Below, piece after piece: positions 53,102 to 64,000 of a stretch of DNA of 64,000 bases. The stretch's first letter is position 1. Each line of letters begins with the position of its first letter. This DNA comes from Photobacterium halotolerans DSM 18316. GTDB taxonomy: Bacteria; Pseudomonadota; Gammaproteobacteria; Enterobacterales; Vibrionaceae. A program made the position numbers and the translations under genes. Under the pieces are notes generated by a model. That model was not told the DNA's origin. It saw only the letters and a program-made list of their open reading frames with translations, and made no database searches. The stretch lies in NCBI RefSeq assembly GCF_000425165.1, contig NZ_KE384320.1, positions 1 to 64,000 on the forward strand, written 5' to 3'.

Positions 53102-53719
53102 ATGGCTTATACAATTTATGACAGAACCATTGCGTTTGCGGGCATTTGTCAGGCAGTGAAATTAGTACAGACTGTTGCGCGTACAGGGACTTGTGATAAC
53201 GATGCTTTCGTCACCTGTTTACGCAGCCTGACCTCGACTAACCCAAACAACGTGATTGAAATTTTTGGTGAAGAAGCTGACCTCCGGTTAGGCCTCAGCA
53301 CCATGATCAATGAAATCGACAATACGCCCGCAGGCAGTGAAATTACCCGCTATCTGGTCAGCGTGATGGCGCTGGAGCGTAAACTGGCCAGCCGTCGCGA
53401 CAGTATGGCGCAACTGGGCGACCGGATTGATATGGTGAAACGCCAGCTGGATCATTTCGACCTGCTTGATGACCAGATGATCAGCAATCTGGCCAGTGTA
53501 TATCTGGATATCATCAGCCCGCTCGGGCCGCGCATTCAGGTCACAGGAACACCGGCTCAGCTGCAGCAACAACAGGTTCAGCACAAGGTGCGTGCCCTGC
53601 TGCTGGCTGCTGTTCGCAGTGCCGTATTGTGGCGTCAGGTCGGCGGTAAGCGCCGTCATCTGATTTTTGGCCGCAAACAGATGCTTGAACAGGCAAAAAT
53701 CATTCAGGCCCGAAGCTAA
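53102..53719 (+). CDS. hflD: High frequency lysogenization protein HflD
   Basis: 205 residues, all-helical, matching HflD (YcfC) by the start [20 protein letters not shown], by DPxxDP-free helical core and by the position between mnmA and purB. In E. coli it is a peripheral membrane protein that binds phage lambda CII; its housekeeping role is unclear. It is likely co-transcribed with mnmA and perhaps purB, 73 bp further on. Confidence 0.92.
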   Translation: MAYTIYDRTIAFAGICQAVKLVQTVARTGTCDNDAFVTCLRSLTSTNPNNVIEIFGEEADLRLGLSTMINEIDNTPAGSEITRYLVSVMALERKLASRRDSMAQLGDRIDMVKRQLDHFDLLDDQMISNLASVYLDIISPLGPRIQVTGTPAQLQQQQVQHKVRALLLAAVRSAVLWRQVGGKRRHLIFGRKQMLEQAKIIQARS

Positions 53720-53768
53720 ACACTATTCTCAGAGAACGCCTGCTGGGCGTTCTGTAACTCAGCTATAA

Positions 53769-55160
<1,392 letters not shown>

Positions 55161-55181
55161 TCGGCTTGTTGTCTGTATCTC

Positions 55182-55209
55182 AAGGCCAGCATAAGATGCT
55201 GGCCTTTTT
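55182..55209 (+). terminator. Terminator of purB
   Basis: A perfect 11-bp stem (AAGGCCAGCAT / ATGCTGGCCTT) with a 3-nt loop is followed by T residues. Confidence 0.92.
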
Positions 55210-55266
55210 AGTTTCTGCCGGTCTGCGCCTCAAACACTGATATAATCCCCGTTAAATTTCTAACCG

Positions 55267-56409
55267 ATGAAGACTATGTATCAATTTACCTTCTCGTTCA
55301 GTGAGTTCTTATCGACTTACTGGCAAAAGCAACCCACAGTGATTAAAGGCGGTTTTGCCGATTTCGTTGACCCTATCTCACCAGATGAACTGGCCGGACT
55401 GGCGATGGAAGAAGAAGTCGATTCCCGTTATATCGCACGTCAGGGTGAAGACTGGCAGGTCGAACAAGGGCCGCTGAGCTTTGACAACCTGCCGGATGAT
55501 CACTGGTCTTTCATGGTGCAGGCAGCCAACCACTGGCACAGCGGCGCGGCCAGGCTGGTCAAACCGTTTCAGGTCATGCCCGGCTGGCTGTTTGATGATC
55601 TGATGATCAGCTACTCTACCCCGGGAGGCGGCGTCGGCCCCCATTTCGACCAGTATGATGTCTTCATTATTCAGGGTTCCGGGCAACGCCGCTGGCGTGT
55701 CGGCCCGCGCAAAGACAACTACCAAGAGTGCTTCCGTCATCCGAACCTGCGCCAGATCACCGGGTTTGACCCTATCATAGATGAAGTGCTGGAACCGGGC
55801 GATATTCTGTATATTCCCGCCGGATTCCCCCATGACGGTTATGCACTGGAAACCGCAATGAGCTACTCAATGGGGTTCCGTTCACCAAAGCAACAGGAGC
55901 TGCTGAGCAGCTTTGCTGATTTCATCATCGAAAATGAGCTGGGCGATGAGCATTATCACAACCCGGATCTTCCGGCTCGTGACAAGGTCGGCGAACTGCC
56001 AGCCAGCGAATGCCAGGATCTGATCGCCATGATGCGCAGCCTGATGGAAAAACCGGAAACCATGCACCAGTGGCTGGGAGAATACCTAAGCCTGAGTCGC
56101 CATAACATGGATGTGATCGCAGCCGACCCGGCCTGGTCGGGTGATGAAATCGTAGGCGCGCTGATGCAGGGTGAAATCCTGTTTAAGATTGGCGGCCTGC
56201 GTGCGTTTTACCATCAGGGGCACCCGCAGATTGTTTATATTGACGGCGAGCGCTACCAGTTACCCGCCGGTTGCGAACAGGCCGCCGACTGGCTTTGCAA
56301 TCAGGACAGTTTCTCTATCGCAGAGGTGGGTGAGCTCATCAATAACTCAGCATTAATTTTATTGCTGACCCAGTGGGTGAACATGGGTTACTGGCATCAG
56401 GCCGACTAA
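55267..56409 (+). CDS. roxA: 50S ribosomal protein L16 arginine hydroxylase (JmjC type)
   Basis: 380 residues. The cupin/JmjC core has the iron-binding H-x-D in GPHFDQYDVF and the distal His in PAGFPHDGYALE. RoxA (YcfD) hydroxylates an arginine of L16 using 2-oxoglutarate and oxygen. The C-terminal dimer and winged-helix region is present. Two ATG codons (55267, 55276) are possible. It is next to purB, the E. coli neighbourhood, but phoPQ is not here. Confidence 0.92.
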   Translation: MKTMYQFTFSFSEFLSTYWQKQPTVIKGGFADFVDPISPDELAGLAMEEEVDSRYIARQGEDWQVEQGPLSFDNLPDDHWSFMVQAANHWHSGAARLVKPFQVMPGWLFDDLMISYSTPGGGVGPHFDQYDVFIIQGSGQRRWRVGPRKDNYQECFRHPNLRQITGFDPIIDEVLEPGDILYIPAGFPHDGYALETAMSYSMGFRSPKQQELLSSFADFIIENELGDEHYHNPDLPARDKVGELPASECQDLIAMMRSLMEKPETMHQWLGEYLSLSRHNMDVIAADPAWSGDEIVGALMQGEILFKIGGLRAFYHQGHPQIVYIDGERYQLPAGCEQAADWLCNQDSFSIAEVGELINNSALILLLTQWVNMGYWHQAD

Positions 56410-56428
56410 ATCAGTTTCCCCTTAAGTT

Positions 56429-56454
56429 AAAAAAGCCCGCGCTGCGGGCTTTTT
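56429..56454. terminator. Terminator between roxA and the chemoreceptor gene
   Basis: An 11-bp stem (AAAAAGCCCGC / GCGGGCTTTTT) with a 3-nt loop; A and T runs on both sides allow bidirectional use between convergent genes. Confidence 0.85.
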
Positions 56455-56482
56455 GGGGTTACGCTGACTGCGGCGGGCGCTG

Positions 56483-58597
56483 TCACACTTTGAACTGACC
56501 CGCTAACTCTTGCTGTTTGTGGGACAAAGAGGTTAAGCGCTGGCCTATGGTGGCCGAGTGTTCAGCCTGCCCTAAAATCGTCTCACTCAGCTCGCGGATA
56601 TTCGATACGTTACGGTTCACTTCTCCGGCGACCGCACGTTGCTCACCCGCGGCATGCATTATTTGCTCATTCATAGACTGAATCGCGCGAACCGCTTCGG
56701 TAATACGCTCCAGGCTCGCGACAGCCTCACTGACCTGATGTGCGGTATCACCTGCCAGCTGGTTGCCTTCTTCAATCGCATTCACCACATCACGGGTACC
56801 CTGCTGCAGCACCTCAATCACGTTGCGGATCTGGCCGACAGAGTCCTGAGTCCGGCTGGCAAGCTGACGCACCTCGTCCGCCACCACTGCAAATCCCCGG
56901 CCTTGCTCGCCGGCCCGCGCCGCTTCAATGGCCGCATTCAGGGCCAGCAGATTTGTCTGTTCTGAAATGCCGGCAATCACCTGCAGGATCTGATTGATAT
57001 CTTCGCTGTTGCGTTCCAGGTCACGGGCGACAGGGACAGCCGTTTCCATGCGGGAAACCAGATGGTTCATAGATTCTGCTGAGGCATGAATCACCCCCTG
57101 GCCTTCTACGGCGGCAGAGTCCGCATCGCGGGCAGCACCAACCGCTGTTTCGGTATGACTGACAACCTGCTCGGCCGTCTGTGCCATTTCTTCCGATGCT
57201 GTCGCGACCATATCCACTTCTTTAAACTGTGCCTGGCTGCCGTCACGGGTGTGGCTTGCCACCTGCGCGGCTTCATTGGCCGTCGTGCCGACTTCATCCA
57301 CCGCAATGATCACCTGTGAGATGGTGTGCTGCAATTTATCCAGGAAGCGGTTAAACCAGGTTGCCAGCTCACCCAGCTCATCTTGCTGGCCAACATGCAG
57401 CCGCTGGGTTAAATCCCCTTCCCCGGAGGCAATATCTTTCAACCGTTCGGCAATCTGACGAATAGGGGCAACCAGACGGGCGGCAGCAAACCACAGCATC
57501 AGCAGGCCAGCCGCTGCAATCACCAGGCTGGCCATCAACTGAATGGCAGAAGATTCATCCCGCTGTTTCTGAATCGCATGATCCAAGGCCGTTGCTTCCG
57601 CCAGCACTTTTTCCGCCGGTAACTGAATCACCACTCCCCAGGTTGTCTGGCCCAGCTCAACCGGATTGTAAGCCGTCAGCCAGCTTTGATCCTGACTCCA
57701 GCCCACCACTTGCGAGCCCTGTCTGAGCCAGTCAGTCAGTGTTCCGGGCAGACCATCACCCGGCATGACGGTGCTGCCGACTCTGTCACTGGCCTGATCC
57801 CAGGCAACAACGGTGCCATTCTGGCTGACCAGAGAAACCTTGCCGCTGGCGTTAAACAGATTATCGTCAACGGTATTGATCACACTCTGTAAGGGGTCCA
57901 GTTTGACATCAATGCCCATCACACCAACGGCTTCTCCCTTTACAATCAGCGGAATAGTAATGGAGCTCAGCAACACTTTCTGGCCATTGTCAGTAGAGAA
58001 TACCGGATCCTGGACACAGGATTCCCTGCCATTGAGACTGCAGGTATACCAGGCATTAGTGGCCTTATCGCCAATTTTCGCTTCACTGATAATACGCTGT
58101 TCGGCTTCGCCGCTTTCGCCACGGAACCAGTAAGGAGAAAACCGCCCGGTCGCATTGGCTCCGACATAGGCGGCATCGGCGTAATTGCCATCTTCACCAT
58201 CCAGAGCGTCCGGCTCAAACACCACAAACGCGCCATGAATGTTGGCAAATTCATTAACAGAGCGGCGCAGTAACTCGGTAATCGAGCCGCGCAGTTCTGC
58301 ACTGTTGGTATAATTTTCTTCCGCGTTATATTTCAGAAACAGCACACTCTGAGCCAGCATCTCTGCCCGGTGTGACGCTTCATCAAAAAATTGCTGGACA
58401 GAAATCGCCTGTCTTTCTGCCTGTGCTTTAACCAGCTCTTGCGACTGATTTCGCAGCGAACTGAATGACTGCTGACTGACCAGCTGCTGGCTTTGTCCCG
58501 AGAAGTAAAACGAGAGGCTGGTGAGTACCGCAGCGGTTGCCAGCAAGGCAAAACCCGCCATCAGGGTAATTTTCCACTGAACCGAAAGTGACCGCAT
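56483..58597 (-). CDS. Methyl-accepting chemotaxis protein with Cache sensor
   Basis: 704 residues. A membrane segment (about 9-32), a periplasmic double-Cache-like sensor (about 40-330, with [16 protein letters not shown]), a second membrane segment (about 345-370), HAMP, and the signalling domain with the hairpin tip [20 protein letters not shown]. No C-terminal CheR-binding pentapeptide. It senses a small extracellular ligand, which is unknown, and controls CheA. ATG 58597 has AAGGA 7 nt upstream; the frame is open to 58627. Monocistronic. Confidence 0.93.
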   Translation of the reverse strand: MRSLSVQWKITLMAGFALLATAAVLTSLSFYFSGQSQQLVSQQSFSSLRNQSQELVKAQAERQAISVQQFFDEASHRAEMLAQSVLFLKYNAEENYTNSAELRGSITELLRRSVNEFANIHGAFVVFEPDALDGEDGNYADAAYVGANATGRFSPYWFRGESGEAEQRIISEAKIGDKATNAWYTCSLNGRESCVQDPVFSTDNGQKVLLSSITIPLIVKGEAVGVMGIDVKLDPLQSVINTVDDNLFNASGKVSLVSQNGTVVAWDQASDRVGSTVMPGDGLPGTLTDWLRQGSQVVGWSQDQSWLTAYNPVELGQTTWGVVIQLPAEKVLAEATALDHAIQKQRDESSAIQLMASLVIAAAGLLMLWFAAARLVAPIRQIAERLKDIASGEGDLTQRLHVGQQDELGELATWFNRFLDKLQHTISQVIIAVDEVGTTANEAAQVASHTRDGSQAQFKEVDMVATASEEMAQTAEQVVSHTETAVGAARDADSAAVEGQGVIHASAESMNHLVSRMETAVPVARDLERNSEDINQILQVIAGISEQTNLLALNAAIEAARAGEQGRGFAVVADEVRQLASRTQDSVGQIRNVIEVLQQGTRDVVNAIEEGNQLAGDTAHQVSEAVASLERITEAVRAIQSMNEQIMHAAGEQRAVAGEVNRNVSNIRELSETILGQAEHSATIGQRLTSLSHKQQELAGQFKV

Positions 58598-58714
58598 ATA
58601 ACCGTCCTTGTAAGTCAAATCAGTCAAAATGTAACTTTTGGTGACAACAACATCAATTAGATGTTAACAAAACACTCAAAAGTTTGATTTTTATTCAATC
58701 TTTCTGGGGTGTAA

Positions 58715-58744
58715 CAAAAAAAGCGCGGGTTTTACACCGCGCTT
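58715..58744 (-). terminator. Terminator of the opp operon
   Basis: An 8-bp GC-rich stem (AAGCGCGG / CCGCGCTT) with an 8-nt loop is followed on the minus strand by six or more T. It lies 22 bp after oppF. Confidence 0.85.
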
Positions 58745-58765
58745 AAAGCCTGTCACAGGCTTAAA

Positions 58766-59755
58766 TCAGTGCACATTCAGGCAAGCCACTGCATGTACGT
58801 CTCCGCCTTCTAATTGAGGCTTTTTCTGCGCACAGCTGTCGGTTGCCTGCGGACAGCGCGTTCTAAACACGCAGCCCGAGGGTGGATTCATGGGTGAAGG
58901 TAAATCACCTTCCAGTAACTGAATGGTCTTATTGCGTTCCTTCTCCGGGTCCGGAATAGGAACAGCCGACATCAGTGCCTTGGTATAAGGGTGCTTAGGC
59001 CCGTCAAACAGCGCATCACCCTCACCGATTTCAACGGCATTACCCAGATACATCACCATCACGCGATCAGAGATATGCTTCACCACCGACAGGTCGTGGG
59101 CAATAAAGATCAGGCTCAGGCCCATCTCTTTCTGCAGCGATTTCAACAGGTTGACCACCTGCGCCTGGATAGACACGTCAAGTGCCGACACCGGCTCATC
59201 ACAGATAATCAGCTTAGGTTTCAGGATCAGCGCGCGCGCAATACCGATACGCTGACACTGACCGCCGGAGAATTCATGCGGGTAGCGGTTGATCACGTTA
59301 GGTAACAGGCCCACCTTATTCATCATAGCTTTCACCCGGGCTTTGACTTCATCTGTCGTCAGCTCCGGATAAAAAGTTTTCAGCGGCTCGGCAATGATAT
59401 CTCCCACCGTCATACGCGGATTCAGAGAGGCCAGCGGATCCTGGAAAATCATCTGAATCTCTTTGCGTTTTTCACGCATCGCATTGTGTTCCAGCTTGGT
59501 CAGATCCTGCCCCAGCCAGACAACATGGCCTTCCGTGGCTTGCACCAGACCAATCACAGCACGGGCAAAGGTCGACTTACCACAGCCCGACTCTCCCACA
59601 ACACCCAGTGTCTCGCCTTCGTACAAGCGAATCCCTACCCCGTCGACGGCTTTCAGCTTGAGCGGTTTGGTCCAGGGCCAGGCTGACTTGGGTGCAATGT
59701 TGAAGTGAACCTTGAGATCTTTAATATCGAGTAAAACTTTCTTTTCTGCTTGCAT
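58766..59755 (-). CDS. oppF: Oligopeptide ABC transporter ATPase OppF
   Basis: 329 residues: Walker A GESGCGKST, signature FSGGQCQRIGIARAL, Walker B LIICDEPVSALD, then the C-terminal oligopeptide-transporter extension with Cys residues (GCVFRTRCPQATDSC) that in OppF/DppF homologues bind a [4Fe-4S] cluster. ATG 59755 shares its A with the oppD stop (TAATG), with GGGGA 7 nt upstream; a GTG two codons earlier is possible. Last gene of the operon. Confidence 0.93.
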   Translation of the reverse strand: MQAEKKVLLDIKDLKVHFNIAPKSAWPWTKPLKLKAVDGVGIRLYEGETLGVVGESGCGKSTFARAVIGLVQATEGHVVWLGQDLTKLEHNAMREKRKEIQMIFQDPLASLNPRMTVGDIIAEPLKTFYPELTTDEVKARVKAMMNKVGLLPNVINRYPHEFSGGQCQRIGIARALILKPKLIICDEPVSALDVSIQAQVVNLLKSLQKEMGLSLIFIAHDLSVVKHISDRVMVMYLGNAVEIGEGDALFDGPKHPYTKALMSAVPIPDPEKERNKTIQLLEGDLPSPMNPPSGCVFRTRCPQATDSCAQKKPQLEGGDVHAVACLNVH

Positions 59756-60720
59756 TACCACGTCCCCACATCAGAAAAACACGCACGTAAACGTCCCTCA
59801 GCAAAAGGCTCCAGTGAAGGGGCTTCCTGTGAACAGCGGCTGCTGACACGGTGGCAACGCTCCTGATACGGGCAGCCGACAGGCAGGCGCAATAAGTTGG
59901 GCGGATTACCCGGAATCGTCGGCAATTCTTCGCCTTCGGTATCCAGGCGGGGAATCGCTCTCAGCAGACCTTCGGTGTAAGGGTGAGCAGGTTTATAGAA
60001 AATCTCATCGATTTTGCCATATTCCATGGTACGGCCAGCATACATGACCAGCACTTTGTCACAGCTACCGGCTACTACGCCCAGATCATGGGTGATCATG
60101 ATAATGGCGGTGTTGAAATCACTTTTCAGCTCGTTGAGCAAATCCATGATTTGGGCCTGTACAGTAACGTCCAGGGCTGTGGTTGGTTCATCGGCAATCA
60201 GCAGTTTCGGACGGCACAGCAGCGCCATGGCGATCATCACACGCTGGCGCATGCCGCCGGAAAACTCGTGCGGATACATGGTAATACGCTTGCGTGCTTC
60301 CGGAATTTTCACCGCATCAAGCATGCGCACACTTTCTTCGAACGCTTCAGCACGTCCCAACCCTTTATGCAGCATCAGCACTTCCATCAGCTGATCGCTG
60401 ACTTTCATGTAAGGGTTCAGCGATGTCATCGGGTCCTGGAAAATCATCGCAATCTGCTCGGCGCGGATCTTATTGAGTTCACGCTCCGGCAAATTCAGGA
60501 TTTCACGGCCTTCAAATTTCGCGCTGCCACTGATCTTACCGTTCTTGGCAAGAAGCCCCATAATCGAGAACACGGTCTGGCTTTTGCCTGAACCCGACTC
60601 ACCCACTATCCCCAGGGTCTCACCCTGGCTAAGAGAAAAATTCAAATCATTCACTGCGGTGACAATACCATCTTGCGTGGTGAACTCTACGCGCAGATCT
60701 TTGACATCTAATAAGCTCAT
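59755..60720 (-). CDS. oppD: Oligopeptide ABC transporter ATPase OppD
   Basis: 321 residues: Walker A GESGSGKSQ, signature FSGGMRQRVMIAMAL, Walker B LLIADEPTTALD, and the C-terminal domain with VGCPYQERCHRVSSRCS. It pairs with OppF to power uptake of peptides. AAGGAAG precedes the ATG. It lies 80 bp after oppC with no terminator. Confidence 0.93.
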   Translation of the reverse strand: MSLLDVKDLRVEFTTQDGIVTAVNDLNFSLSQGETLGIVGESGSGKSQTVFSIMGLLAKNGKISGSAKFEGREILNLPERELNKIRAEQIAMIFQDPMTSLNPYMKVSDQLMEVLMLHKGLGRAEAFEESVRMLDAVKIPEARKRITMYPHEFSGGMRQRVMIAMALLCRPKLLIADEPTTALDVTVQAQIMDLLNELKSDFNTAIIMITHDLGVVAGSCDKVLVMYAGRTMEYGKIDEIFYKPAHPYTEGLLRAIPRLDTEGEELPTIPGNPPNLLRLPVGCPYQERCHRVSSRCSQEAPSLEPFAEGRLRACFSDVGTW

Positions 60721-60800
60721 ATTTCACTTCCTTATCTTGCCGCCGTGCAGTCAGTGTTCCAGCAAGGTAACCTGAACAGCGGCAATGAATATTCCTTGGT

Positions 60801-61715
60801 TTATCTGTCTTTCGGATCCAGCGCGTCGCGCAGGCCATCGCCAACATAGTTAAAGCAGAATAAAGTCAGGACCATAAATATCGCAGGGAACAACAGCTGC
60901 CAGATGGCAATCTCCATTGTTTGTGCCCCTTCTTGCAGCAAGGCACCCCAGCTGGTCATTGGCTCCTGTACACCCAGACCAAGGAAACTCAGGAAAGATT
61001 CGGTCAAAATCATCTGCGGTACCAGCAGTGTTGAATACACAGCAACAATACCCAGTACGTTAGGCACGATATGACGGGTAATAATATTCCAGCGGCTGAC
61101 ACCAGACACATGGGCAGCTTCGATAAACTCCTTGCTGCGCAGTGACAACGTCTGACCACGTACGATACGGGCCATATCCAGCCAGGAAATCGCGCCAATC
61201 GCCACGAAGATCAGCATGATATTACGACCAAAGAAGGTCACCAGAACGATCACGAAGAACATAAACGGAATCGAGTACAGAATTTCCAGAATACGCATCA
61301 TGACACGGTCGGTGCGGCCGCCAAGAAAGCCGGACGTTGCGCCGTACAAGGTGCCGATAACAACAGCAACCAGGGCACCGAGAATACCGACCATCAATGA
61401 GATACGGCCGCCGATCAGAGTACGCGTATACAAATCACGCCCCAGACTGTCCGTGCCGAACAGGTGACCTTCCGGACCAAGACTTGGCGCGGCATGCAAT
61501 GCATACCAATCGGTATCATCAAAGGCGTACTGACTGAACATAGGCCCGAAAATAACAGCCAGGCAGATCAAAGACAGAATGGCCAGACTGATCATGGCGG
61601 CTTTGTTACGTGTAAACCGGGTACGGGCATCCTGCCACAGACTGCGGCCTTCAATTTCCAGCTGCTCTGAAAACTTCTCTACCGCGTTTACGTTTTCTTT
61701 TTTAGTTAACATCAT
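60801..61715 (-). CDS. oppC: Oligopeptide ABC transporter permease OppC
   Basis: 304 residues with six membrane segments and the EAA-type loop EAAHVSGVSRWNIITRHIVPN of ABC permeases. The N-terminal cytoplasmic part (about 1-38) is typical of OppC. Two ATG codons (61715, 61712) with AAGGAAG upstream. It lies 12 bp after oppB. Confidence 0.95.
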   Translation of the reverse strand: MMLTKKENVNAVEKFSEQLEIEGRSLWQDARTRFTRNKAAMISLAILSLICLAVIFGPMFSQYAFDDTDWYALHAAPSLGPEGHLFGTDSLGRDLYTRTLIGGRISLMVGILGALVAVVIGTLYGATSGFLGGRTDRVMMRILEILYSIPFMFFVIVLVTFFGRNIMLIFVAIGAISWLDMARIVRGQTLSLRSKEFIEAAHVSGVSRWNIITRHIVPNVLGIVAVYSTLLVPQMILTESFLSFLGLGVQEPMTSWGALLQEGAQTMEIAIWQLLFPAIFMVLTLFCFNYVGDGLRDALDPKDR

Positions 61716-61727
61716 CGGTCAGCTTCC

Positions 61728-62648
61728 TTAGTAGCGGATTTTCGGATCGATATACGCCAGAACAATATCAACAATTGCGTTGAACAAAATGGTCAGCGTA
61801 CCGATCAGAATAGTAATACCAAGCACCAGTGAATAATCACGGTTGAAAGCGGCATTCACGAACAGCTTCCCAATTCCTGGCAGACCGAAGATGGTTTCAA
61901 TCACCACAGAGCCGGTGATAATACCGACGAAAGCCGGGCCCATGTATGAAACAACAGGCAACAAGGCGGGCTTCAGTGCGTGCTTGACTATGATATACGG
62001 GTAACTCAGGCCTTTAGCACGGGCAGTACGGATAAAGTTACTGTTCAGTGTTTCGATCATGCTGCCACGGGTAATACGGGCAAATGTCGCCACATACAGC
62101 AGCGCCATACCTAACATAGGCAGCAGCATGAATTTCACTGATCCATCCTGCCAGCCGCCGGCAGGCAACCATTGCATGTTAATGGAAAAGATATAAATAA
62201 GGACAGGTGCCAGAATAAAGGATGGCATCACCACCCCGGCCATGGCTGTAGACATTATCAGGTAATCAAGCCAGGTATTTTGCTTGAGTGCGGCAAGGGT
62301 ACCGACAGTCACCCCCATCACCAGCGCAAATACAAAGGCAAAGAAACCAATTTTTGCAGAAACCGGCAAGGCATCCTGAACCAGCTCATTCACGCTGAAA
62401 TCTTTATATTTAAAAGACGGGCCAAAGTCGCCCTGCAGAATGTTACCCAGGTAGGTGGTGTACTGTTCGAAAACAGGCTTATCCAGACCATACTTGGCTT
62501 CGATATTTGCCATCACTTCCGGCGGAAGTGGGCGCTCACTTGAGAACGGATTACCCGGCGCGAAGCGCATCAGGAAAAATGAGATTGTGATCAGAACCAA
62601 CAGCGTTGGGATCGCCTCAAAAATCCGTTTTGCAACAAATTTAATCAT
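61728..62648 (-). CDS. oppB: Oligopeptide ABC transporter permease OppB
   Basis: 306 residues with the family start KRIFEAIPTLLVLITISFFLM, six membrane segments and the EAA loop FIRTARAKGLSYPYIIVKHALK. It forms the inner membrane pore with OppC. It lies 100 bp after oppA, separated by an intergenic stem-loop. Confidence 0.95.
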   Translation of the reverse strand: MIKFVAKRIFEAIPTLLVLITISFFLMRFAPGNPFSSERPLPPEVMANIEAKYGLDKPVFEQYTTYLGNILQGDFGPSFKYKDFSVNELVQDALPVSAKIGFFAFVFALVMGVTVGTLAALKQNTWLDYLIMSTAMAGVVMPSFILAPVLIYIFSINMQWLPAGGWQDGSVKFMLLPMLGMALLYVATFARITRGSMIETLNSNFIRTARAKGLSYPYIIVKHALKPALLPVVSYMGPAFVGIITGSVVIETIFGLPGIGKLFVNAAFNRDYSLVLGITILIGTLTILFNAIVDIVLAYIDPKIRY

Positions 62649-62681
62649 AATTGTTACCGACTAATAGCTGTGACAGAATTG

Positions 62682-62716
62682 CCGCATCTCCTCACCCTAC
62701 TGAGGAGGAGATGCGG
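62682..62716 (-). promoter_or_regulatory. Stem-loop in the oppA-oppB intergenic region
   Basis: A perfect 12-bp stem (CCGCATCTCCTC / GAGGAGATGCGG) with an 11-nt loop and no T run. Such hairpins after substrate-binding protein genes usually protect the 3' end of the upstream message or partly stop transcription, giving more OppA than OppBCDF. Here this is inference. Confidence 0.7.
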
Positions 62717-62748
62717 GCTAGTCTTATATTTTTGATTCTTGCTGTTTA

Positions 62749-64000
62749 TTATTCAGCAATGATGTACATGTCTTTGGTGAACATCTTGTCTTCCGCATTG
62801 TTACGTGGGTAACCACCCACTTTCGGGTTCACAAGACGTGCTTTCACGTACTGATAGATAGGCGCGATTGGCATATCTTTCGCCAGCAGTTTTTCAGCCT
62901 CGACGTACAGTGCTTCACGCTCAGCATCAGACGTTGAGTCAAGAGCTTTTGCCATGATGTCGTCGTACGCTTTGCTGTGATAGCGAGGATCGTTTGAAGA
63001 GTTGTTGCTTTGCATCAGAGACAGGAAGCTCGATGCTTCATTATAGTCACCACACCAACCGGCACGTGTGACAGAGAAATTACCCTGACGACGGTTGTCC
63101 AGATAGGTCTTCCACTCCTGGTTTTCCAGCTCAGCGGTCACACCCAGGCTCTTTTTCCACATTGATGCAATCGCAACGGCAATTTTCTTGTGGTTTTCTG
63201 AAGTGTTATAGAGCAGTGTAAAGTTCAGTGGGTTGCTGCTGTCAAAGCCTGCTTCTTTCAGCAATTCTTTGGCTTTCGCCACACGCTCTTTTTGCGTCAT
63301 ACCTGCATATTCTGGCGCAACCGGATCAAAGCCAGCTGTGATTTCCGGTGTCAGGAAGTAAGCCGGTTTCTGGCCCTGGCCCAGCAGTGCTTTAGTGATG
63401 ATGTCACGGTCAATTGCAAAAGACAGGGCTTTACGCACACGTACATCATCAAATGGTGCCTTCGCGTTATTAAAGCCGTAGTAGTAAGAACACAGGTTAC
63501 CTGAGATAGCCACATCTTCAGGATGTTCTTTTTCCAGACGACGGAAATGCTCATTGGGCAATTCGTTAGTGATATCAATTTCACCCGCCAGGAAACGGTT
63601 CATTTCTGCAACCTGGTTTTCGATTGGCAGGTAAGTCACTTTGTCGATGACAGTGTGCTCGTTATCCCAGTAGTAAGGGTTACGCTTCATTTCGATGCGT
63701 TCGTTCACCACCCAGTTGTCCATAACGTAAGCGCCATTACCTACGAAGTTTTCTGGCTTGGTCCAGTCATCACCAAATTTTTCAACCACTTTCTGGTTGA
63801 CGGGTTTCACTGTGGTGTGGCCCATCATCTTAACGAAGTAAGGAACGGCCTGCTCAAGCTCAATACGCAGTGTGTTGTCATCTTCAGCAAAAACACCCAG
63901 CGTGTCTTTATCTTTCTTTCCGGCAATGATGTCGGCGGCATTCTTCATGGTAGTCATTTCCAGATACCATGAATAAGGGGAAGCAGTAGCAGGATCTACC
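62749..64000 (-). CDS. oppA: Oligopeptide-binding protein OppA, 5' part missing
   Basis: The C-terminal 417 codons of an SBP_bac_5 protein; the frame continues past the window edge (the last codons before the edge read ...DPATASPYSWYLEMTTMK). Family features: FVGNGAYVMDNWVVNERIEMKRNPYYWDN, ELPNEHFRRLEKEHPED and AGWCGDYNEASSFLSLMQS. It binds peptides in the periplasm for OppBCDF. An internal ATG at 63957 is not the start. It is the first gene of the operon as seen here. Confidence 0.94.
   Translation of the reverse strand, partial: VDPATASPYSWYLEMTTMKNAADIIAGKKDKDTLGVFAEDDNTLRIELEQAVPYFVKMMGHTTVKPVNQKVVEKFGDDWTKPENFVGNGAYVMDNWVVNERIEMKRNPYYWDNEHTVIDKVTYLPIENQVAEMNRFLAGEIDITNELPNEHFRRLEKEHPEDVAISGNLCSYYYGFNNAKAPFDDVRVRKALSFAIDRDIITKALLGQGQKPAYFLTPEITAGFDPVAPEYAGMTQKERVAKAKELLKEAGFDSSNPLNFTLLYNTSENHKKIAVAIASMWKKSLGVTAELENQEWKTYLDNRRQGNFSVTRAGWCGDYNEASSFLSLMQSNNSSNDPRYHSKAYDDIMAKALDSTSDAEREALYVEAEKLLAKDMPIAPIYQYVKARLVNPKVGGYPRNNAEDKMFTKDMYIIAE

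Overview
The window looks like a chromosomal segment of a marine gammaproteobacterium of the family Vibrionaceae, most like Photobacterium or a close relative. The basis is gene content and order recalled from those genomes together with protein similarity judged by eye; no search was run. Most of the segment is core housekeeping DNA. An accessory gene of different composition lies at the left edge, and a distinctive periplasmic gene cluster sits in the middle.

Layout. 1-1730: AT-rich subtilisin-like protease, cut by the window edge and with an in-frame stop near its visible 5' end. 1829-4180: SulP anion transporter with a tandem universal stress protein. 4456-7973: small genes (YnfA-like membrane protein, FMN reductase, SlyB-like lipoprotein, corrinoid adenosyltransferase, membrane hydrolase). 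8128-15448: asmA, dcd, udk, apbC and metG. 15851-17152: dicarboxylate/glutamate symporter.

17240-28825 is the most interesting part. A leftward, tightly coupled set encodes an octahaem cytochrome c with HEAT and TPR repeats, a MoxR ATPase, a DUF58 protein, a DUF4381 protein, BatA, a BatB-BatC type fusion, BatD, and last a secreted HAD phosphatase. A secreted arylsulfatase of the formylglycine type is divergently transcribed from the cytochrome. 29318-30205 is an unrecognised membrane-anchored gene preceded by a strong sigma-54 promoter match and an NtrC-like site.

30335-49289 keeps the enterobacterial/vibrio order serS, rarA, lolA, ftsK, lrp, (ald), trxB, cydD, cydC, (glycine-zipper gene), aat, bpt, infA, clpA, clpS, cspD. 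49670-56409 is icd, rluE, mnmA, hflD, purB, roxA. 56483-58597 is a chemoreceptor. 58766-64000 is an oligopeptide ABC operon (oppABCDF order, leftward), with oppA running off the right edge.

No tRNA, rRNA, insertion sequence, prophage or CRISPR array was seen. Rho-independent terminators are common and mostly clear, so transcription units are easy to delimit.
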